A DNA stretch of 8,409 nucleotides from Ignavibacteria bacterium (GTDB lineage: Bacteria; Bacteroidota; Ignavibacteria; Tepidaquicellales; Tepidaquicellaceae), in the NCBI GenBank assembly GCA_018058125.1, contig JAGPCH010000041.1:1-8409 (forward strand). Direction: 5' to 3'. The position numbers were made by a program, and so were the translations under genes. The stretch's first letter is position 1, and each line of letters opens with the position of its first letter. Under the pieces are notes generated by a model. The model was not told the DNA's origin. It made no database searches and saw nothing but the letters and a program-made list of their open reading frames with translations. Positions 6,656 through 8,409 of this stretch are shown here, one piece after another.

Positions 6656-8329
6656 ATGTTCTCTATGCTTTATAAACTTATCTTTATATTTTTTTTCCTG
6701 CCTGGTATAATTTTTTCACAGATCCGAAATGTCGAGATAACCACTCAGCTAAAAGAAAACTTTTATGATAAAAACGGCTTACCGCTAACAGGTAAAGGCG
6801 TAACAATAGGTGACGTGGATTCGGGTATTGATATTTTCAATCCTATGTTCTTCTTGCCGGACGGAGGTGAATTCAGTTTTATAGATGTAGATAAGAATGG
6901 AAAATTCACACCTGGCACAGATGCAGTAGATCTAAATAAAAATGGCATTGCGGATAAAAATGAAATACTCGGATACATAGAAATGAGCAACGGAACTTAT
7001 ACCTTGCTCAGAATGGATCCTAAGGAATATAACTCTGACATGGATTTTCTTTTTGCTGATGTAAATGGTAACGGAGTAAGAGATATTGGAATTGAAAACG
7101 GTTTCACGGAAAATGATCCTACTTACGGCGAACAGATATTAATTTCAGAAGATAAAAATAATAACAACATTCTGGACATTGATGAGAAATTAATTGCTTT
7201 AAAAACTTCCAAAGTAAAATCCATCAGGGAAAAGGACGGGACCATCAGAAGAAGAGGAATAGATCTGATTGAGTATGCTGAACGAGATTCTGTTTTCGGA
7301 CACGGAACTTCCGTAGCGGGTATGCTGCTTGGCGGGACTCCAGGTTATCAGAAGATTCACGGTATTGCTCCGGATGCAGAGCTGGTAATGGCAATAGTTG
7401 AATATGATTACACACCGAGATTTGCAAAACACTTTCCTGAGCTTGTAAGATTTATCAAAGAAGAAAATGCTGATATTCTATTATTTGAGGACGGCGAATG
7501 GGGATGGGAATCACTTGACGGCTCGACCGAAGAAGAGATGCTCGTGAGCGAATATGCCCGGGAAGGTATGACTATAATCGGCGGCGCGGGAAATCTTGCC
7601 GGAAATAAAATGCATATTAAAGACACTTTGTCTGCAGGAGAAGAAAATACATATACAATTAAAGCTCCAATGACAGTTGAAAGAAAAAAAAATGACGGAG
7701 TCTTTGTTTCCTTTTTATGGAAAGACTCTCAGTCAGAAATTACTTTTGAAATTGAAACACCGGATAAAAAAGTGAGTGTACCTTTTAACTCAGGAAGTGA
7801 GACGTTGAGAACAAGCGCTTATAATGTTTTTTATTCGAAGGAAGTAACTTCAAAAGGAACTGCGAAAATGATCTTGGGTTTTTCAAAGTCTGACTCCGGT
7901 GCAGTTAACGGAGAGTGGAAGATCAAAATAAGAGCTGATAATAATATTGTTGTTGATGGATATGTAGTAGATGTTTCCCAGTCATGGGCAGGATCAACTC
8001 ACTGGACTTCAAGCGAATATGTTACAGATGAATCAACAATTGTATTTCCTTGTACCGCAGATAGCGTTATTTCCGTCGGAGCTTATGCCGTGAATTACGG
8101 CTGGAATGAAAAAATCGGTGAACTTGCTACATACAGTCCGAGAGGATATCTTATAACCGGAAGACCGGGCGTCGATATAACCGCTCCCGGACATTCAACT
8201 TTTTCCACAGGTCTGGGAAACAGTTATGTGATATTCAGCGGAACAAGCGCTGCTGCGCCTCACGTGACCGGAGCTGCTGCACTGATGCTTCAGTATGATC
8301 CTGCATTAACTCATTCTCTGATAAAATAA
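6656..8329 (+). CDS. Secreted subtilisin-like serine protease (S8), interrupted by an in-frame stop
   Basis: The 557 codons before the stop encode a signal peptide (Lys7, hydrophobic core 8-20, likely cleavage near FS/Q, 21/22) and an S8 catalytic domain with all key residues: Asp55 in DVDSG, His216 in GHGTSVAG, the oxyanion Asn313 in GGAGNLAG, and Ser531 in SGTSAAAPH. The Asp-His interval (about 160 residues against about 30 in subtilisin) holds Asp/Asn-rich EF-hand-like loops: D77-G82, D92-E103, D135-D143 and D166-E177. The second and fourth fit the 12-residue DxNxNxxxDxxE pattern. Residues about 325-445 form a further insertion rich in beta strands between Asn313 and Ser531; an inserted jelly-roll at a comparable place is known in clostridial Csp proteases. 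Then come the conserved ADSVISVGAY (468-477), YSPRG and DITAPG. Translation ends at TAA 8327-8329, but the same frame continues with clear S8 homology. In this group such proteases are often exported and anchored by T9SS; any sorting tail would lie beyond the window. Confidence 0.88.
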   Translation: MFSMLYKLIFIFFFLPGIIFSQIRNVEITTQLKENFYDKNGLPLTGKGVTIGDVDSGIDIFNPMFFLPDGGEFSFIDVDKNGKFTPGTDAVDLNKNGIADKNEILGYIEMSNGTYTLLRMDPKEYNSDMDFLFADVNGNGVRDIGIENGFTENDPTYGEQILISEDKNNNNILDIDEKLIALKTSKVKSIREKDGTIRRRGIDLIEYAERDSVFGHGTSVAGMLLGGTPGYQKIHGIAPDAELVMAIVEYDYTPRFAKHFPELVRFIKEENADILLFEDGEWGWESLDGSTEEEMLVSEYAREGMTIIGGAGNLAGNKMHIKDTLSAGEENTYTIKAPMTVERKKNDGVFVSFLWKDSQSEITFEIETPDKKVSVPFNSGSETLRTSAYNVFYSKEVTSKGTAKMILGFSKSDSGAVNGEWKIKIRADNNIVVDGYVVDVSQSWAGSTHWTSSEYVTDESTIVFPCTADSVISVGAYAVNYGWNEKIGELATYSPRGYLITGRPGVDITAPGHSTFSTGLGNSYVIFSGTSAAAPHVTGAAALMLQYDPALTHSLIK

Positions 8330-8409
8330 ATTCTTTTAAAGACAGCGATAAAAGATACTTTCACAGGAGATGTTCCCAATCCGGACTGGGGTTATGGAAA
8401 ACTGAATAT
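8330..8409 (+). pseudogene. In-frame continuation of the S8 protease past the TAA (runs off right edge)
   Basis: Directly after the TAA at 8327-8329 the same frame stays open for 26 codons to the window edge. It begins ILLKTAIKD and contains PNPDWGYGKLN. This is the expected C-terminal end of a subtilase domain: the helix after 'LT...IK' followed by the GYGK(L/I)(N/D) motif. Replacing the stop with Gln (CAA, one base change) gives LIK-Q-ILLKTA, a typical subtilase helix. There is no start codon or ribosome binding site here, so it is not a separate gene. Either the gene is broken by a nonsense mutation, the stop is read through, or the base call is wrong. Confidence 0.8.

Noticed and set aside
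7199..7626. Minus-strand ORFs opposite the protease gene and similar ones opposite phzF and radA
   Set aside because: They are antisense to strongly conserved coding sequence and their peptides are Ser/Pro-rich in the way typical of antisense reading.
8327..8329. The TAA in the protease as a sign of a recoded genetic code
   Set aside because: TAA is the normal terminator of lhgO (119-121), the first GntR gene (4151-4153) and the PhzF gene (6634-6636), and no other gene here has an internal TAA.
5839..8409. A phenazine or other secondary-metabolite cluster built around the PhzF homologue
   Set aside because: The only plus-strand neighbour is a secreted protease and no phenazine core gene is present. 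Most PhzF-family proteins are unrelated to phenazines.

Overview
This AT-rich window of 8409 bases looks like ordinary chromosome from a bacterium of the Bacteroidota / Chlorobiota / Ignavibacteriota group. The evidence is a Bacteroidota-type linoleoyl-CoA-like desaturase, weak or absent Shine-Dalgarno sequences, a Bacteroidota-type cupin protein, and a remnant of a type IX secretion (T9SS) C-terminal sorting domain. The placement is inference from protein style, not from a marker gene. TAA, TAG and TGA all end genes here, so the standard bacterial code applies.

Left part, minus strand (1-2573): the first 31 codons of a cupin/phosphoheptose-isomerase-like gene run off the left edge. It lies directly behind lhgO (FAD-dependent L-2-hydroxyglutarate oxidase), probably in one operon. 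A clear rho-independent terminator (1398-1428) separates lhgO from a membrane fatty-acid desaturase that starts with TTG. A 211-base divergent promoter region separates the desaturase from radA.

Middle (2785-5838): radA (plus) meets a GntR/FadR-type regulator gene tail to tail with an 8-base overlap. Behind that regulator is a second, paralogous one (46% identical, ungapped over 200 residues), and both are read on the minus strand. Both have lost a metal-ligand histidine expected in FCD-type effector domains. Upstream of the second regulator are three ACCTAA copies in 47 bases plus an inverted near-copy, a plausible autoregulatory operator. Next to it lies a frameshifted and internally deleted relic of a T9SS C-terminal sorting domain.

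Right part, plus strand (5839-8409): a PhzF-family isomerase-like gene is followed after 19 bases by a secreted subtilisin-like (S8) protease. The protease has a complete catalytic tetrad, an unusual Asp-to-His insertion with EF-hand-like calcium loops in duplicated pairs, and a second insertion between the oxyanion Asn and the Ser. An in-frame TAA interrupts it just before the conserved end of the S8 domain, and homology continues in the same frame to the window edge.

No mobile element, CRISPR array, RNA gene or defence system is visible. The points most worth checking are the in-frame stop in the protease, the sorting-domain relic, and the regulator pair with its putative operator.
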